DNA from: an uncultured bacterium
GTDB taxonomy: Bacteria; Omnitrophota; Gorgyraeia; Gorgyraeales; Gorgyraeaceae
Length of the DNA: 5,625 bases
Direction: 5' to 3'
NCBI GenBank assembly: GCA_913009675.1
Contig: CAJVXD010000096.1
Coordinates: forward strand, 1 to 5,625
Below are positions 5,069 through 5,625 of this stretch, in pieces. The notes beneath the pieces were generated by a model. The model saw only the letters and a program-made list of their open reading frames with translations. It did no database searches and had not been told where the DNA came from. A program made the translations under genes and the position numbers. Numbering within the stretch: the first letter of the stretch is position 1; every line of letters starts with the position of its first letter.

Positions 5069-5126
5069 AGAAGAATGGGGGACGTCCTATTTGAGAAGAA
5101 TGGGGGACGTCCTATTTGGGGACACC
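5069..5126. repeat. Perfect 25-bp tandem duplication with GGACGTCC palindrome, plus GGGGACACC motif
   Basis: Positions 5069-5093 and 5094-5118 are identical. Each unit contains GGGGGACGTCC, whose core GGACGTCC is a perfect 8-base palindrome. GGGGACACC (5118-5126) follows directly and resembles the GGGGACA motifs of the transposase element ends at 1928-1958 and 2493-2523. This is likely a remnant or product of a related REP/RAYT element, with no transposase nearby. Confidence 0.8.
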
Positions 5127-5227
5127 CTAGTAGTTAAAATCCCTTCCAATTTTTAAATTTCCAAAAATAATTAAAATAATTTGAAAGAAAACAGGCATCT
5201 CCTGTGTCTTATATGATAGAAGATGGA
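5127..5227. other. AT-rich gene-free spacer
   Basis: This is the remainder of the 350-base gene-free stretch after 4943. It is A/T-rich with a five-pair mini-hairpin ACAGG/CCTGT (5191-5195 with 5201-5205). I found no promoter with acceptable spacing and no plausible coding frame. Confidence 0.5.
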
Positions 5228-5259
5228 ATTGCTTTGTCGCTTCGTTCCTCGTAATGACA
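5228..5259. repeat. Degenerate copy of a widespread palindromic repeat (ATTGCTTCGTCGCTTCG type)
   Basis: ATTGCTTTGTCGCTTCG (5228-5244), then TTCCTCGTAATGACA to 5259, is a slightly diverged form of a palindromic repeat I know from many unrelated bacterial genomes. When translated by mistake it yields peptides such as SLRGTKQS or EERSDEAIS. The tips ATTGC and GTAAT still pair with one G-U. It lies 34 bases before the start of the 95-aa gene. Confidence 0.8.
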
Positions 5260-5293
5260 GGGAAGCGATGATAAGAAACAAGGGAGGTGTGCT

Positions 5294-5581
5294 ATGACAG
5301 AGGCGCAGTTTTGGGGGTTTTTGGAGGGGGTTTTGTGGCAGGTGCATGGCAGGGAGTCTATGATGGTCGGTGCCATAGATATGCCTGCTGATCCAGAGTT
5401 GCAGGCAGTGAGCCATTATTTAATGAGCCATGCTTTATTACCCAGAGATTGCGACAGGATACCGGTTGAGTTTATAGCGAGTATGAGCAGGCTTCTTCCT
5501 GAGAAAGGGCTCCAGCGCAAAACCAGGGAAGCTATTATGATAATACTAGCACATAATGGCTCTGATGAGGCGCTTACGTAG
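5294..5581 (+). CDS. Hypothetical protein, 95 aa, unknown function
   Basis: The ATG is preceded by a strong AGGGAGGTG (5281-5289), which supports a real start. The protein is soluble, with no signal peptide or membrane segment. It has an aromatic N-terminus (FWGFLEGVLWQVHG, 6-19), a middle of probable helices (DPELQAVSHYLMSHALL, 33-49), and a C-terminus RKTREAIMIILAHNGSDEALT. The last helix pair has the look of a HEAT-like repeat that stops in mid-unit at TAG 5579-5581, so truncation by a nonsense mutation is possible but cannot be shown. I recognise no family. It is separated from the ABC-F/ppiC operon by 350 bases of repeats and is probably a separate transcription unit. Confidence 0.6.
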   Translation: MTEAQFWGFLEGVLWQVHGRESMMVGAIDMPADPELQAVSHYLMSHALLPRDCDRIPVEFIASMSRLLPEKGLQRKTREAIMIILAHNGSDEALT

Positions 5582-5595
5582 AATGGAAGAGCGGC

Positions 5596-5625
5596 GGGTG
5601 GGGAAAGGGTGGAAGGTGCGGGGGG
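5596..5625 (+). other. G-run cluster, possible G-quadruplex, cut by window edge
   Basis: Four runs of three or more G (5596-5598, 5600-5603, 5607-5609, 5620-5625) lie on the plus strand with loops of 1, 3 and 10 bases. This fits a relaxed G-quadruplex pattern, in sharp contrast to the AT-rich remainder. It starts 15 bases after the stop of the 95-aa gene. Confidence 0.35.

Noticed and set aside
5181..5217. TTGAAA and TATGAT as a promoter for the 95-aa gene
   Set aside because: The spacer is about 25 bases, far outside the usual 16-18.
5171..5416. Minus-strand open frame of 81 codons
   Set aside because: It lies across the plus-strand 95-aa gene and the palindromic repeat, which when translated gives the SLRGTKRQS-like peptide typical of spurious calls. 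It has no signal of its own.

Overview
The window looks like a piece of an AT-rich genome from an uncultured diderm bacterium. The evidence is an operon of signal-peptide-II lipoproteins (one with a BamE/SmpA-like domain), strong AGGAGG-type ribosome binding sites, and several families of dispersed palindromic or GGGGACA-type repeats around a REP-associated tyrosine transposase. The mix of repeats and the small conserved hypothetical genes reminds me of candidate-phylum bacteria such as Omnitrophota. That placement is an impression from memory, not something the sequence proves.

Left part (1-1790). The window opens inside a transposase-type element of which only the first 13 codons and the 5' flank are present (1-168, minus strand). 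It is followed by a tandem array of a CAAGATTGTTC unit and a plausible sigma70 promoter. A three-gene lipoprotein operon comes next: a BamE-like gene broken by two in-frame stop codons (300-704), then two tightly coupled paralogous lipoproteins (716-1273 and 1270-1704, ATGA overlap). A hairpin terminator closes the operon.

Middle (1838-2560). A second copy of the element is complete. It has imperfect inverted ends, a 163-aa HUH/Y1 transposase on the minus strand, and a tandem array of a different short unit at its left end. Its right end is 93-94% identical, without gaps, to window positions 1-168. Two same-orientation copies therefore bracket the lipoprotein operon.

Right part (2560-4943). 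A good promoter (TTGATA-N17-TAGAAT) is followed almost at once by an intrinsic terminator, and then by a 538-aa ABC-F ATPase of the YkpA/YbiT type. Its second nucleotide-binding domain has a degenerate Walker A and a His in place of the catalytic Glu. A cytoplasmic PpiC-type parvulin and a 75-aa conserved hypothetical protein follow in the same direction with short gaps, probably as one transcript. Together they suggest a ribosome/protein-folding housekeeping cluster.

Far right (4944-5625). A 350-bp gene-free stretch holds three unrelated repeat structures: a doubled hairpin with a compensatory base change, a perfect 25-bp tandem duplication with GGACGTCC, and a degenerate copy of a widespread palindromic repeat. 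It is followed by a 95-aa protein of unknown function and a G-run-rich tail. I see no CRISPR array, no tRNA or rRNA, and no clear new defence system.
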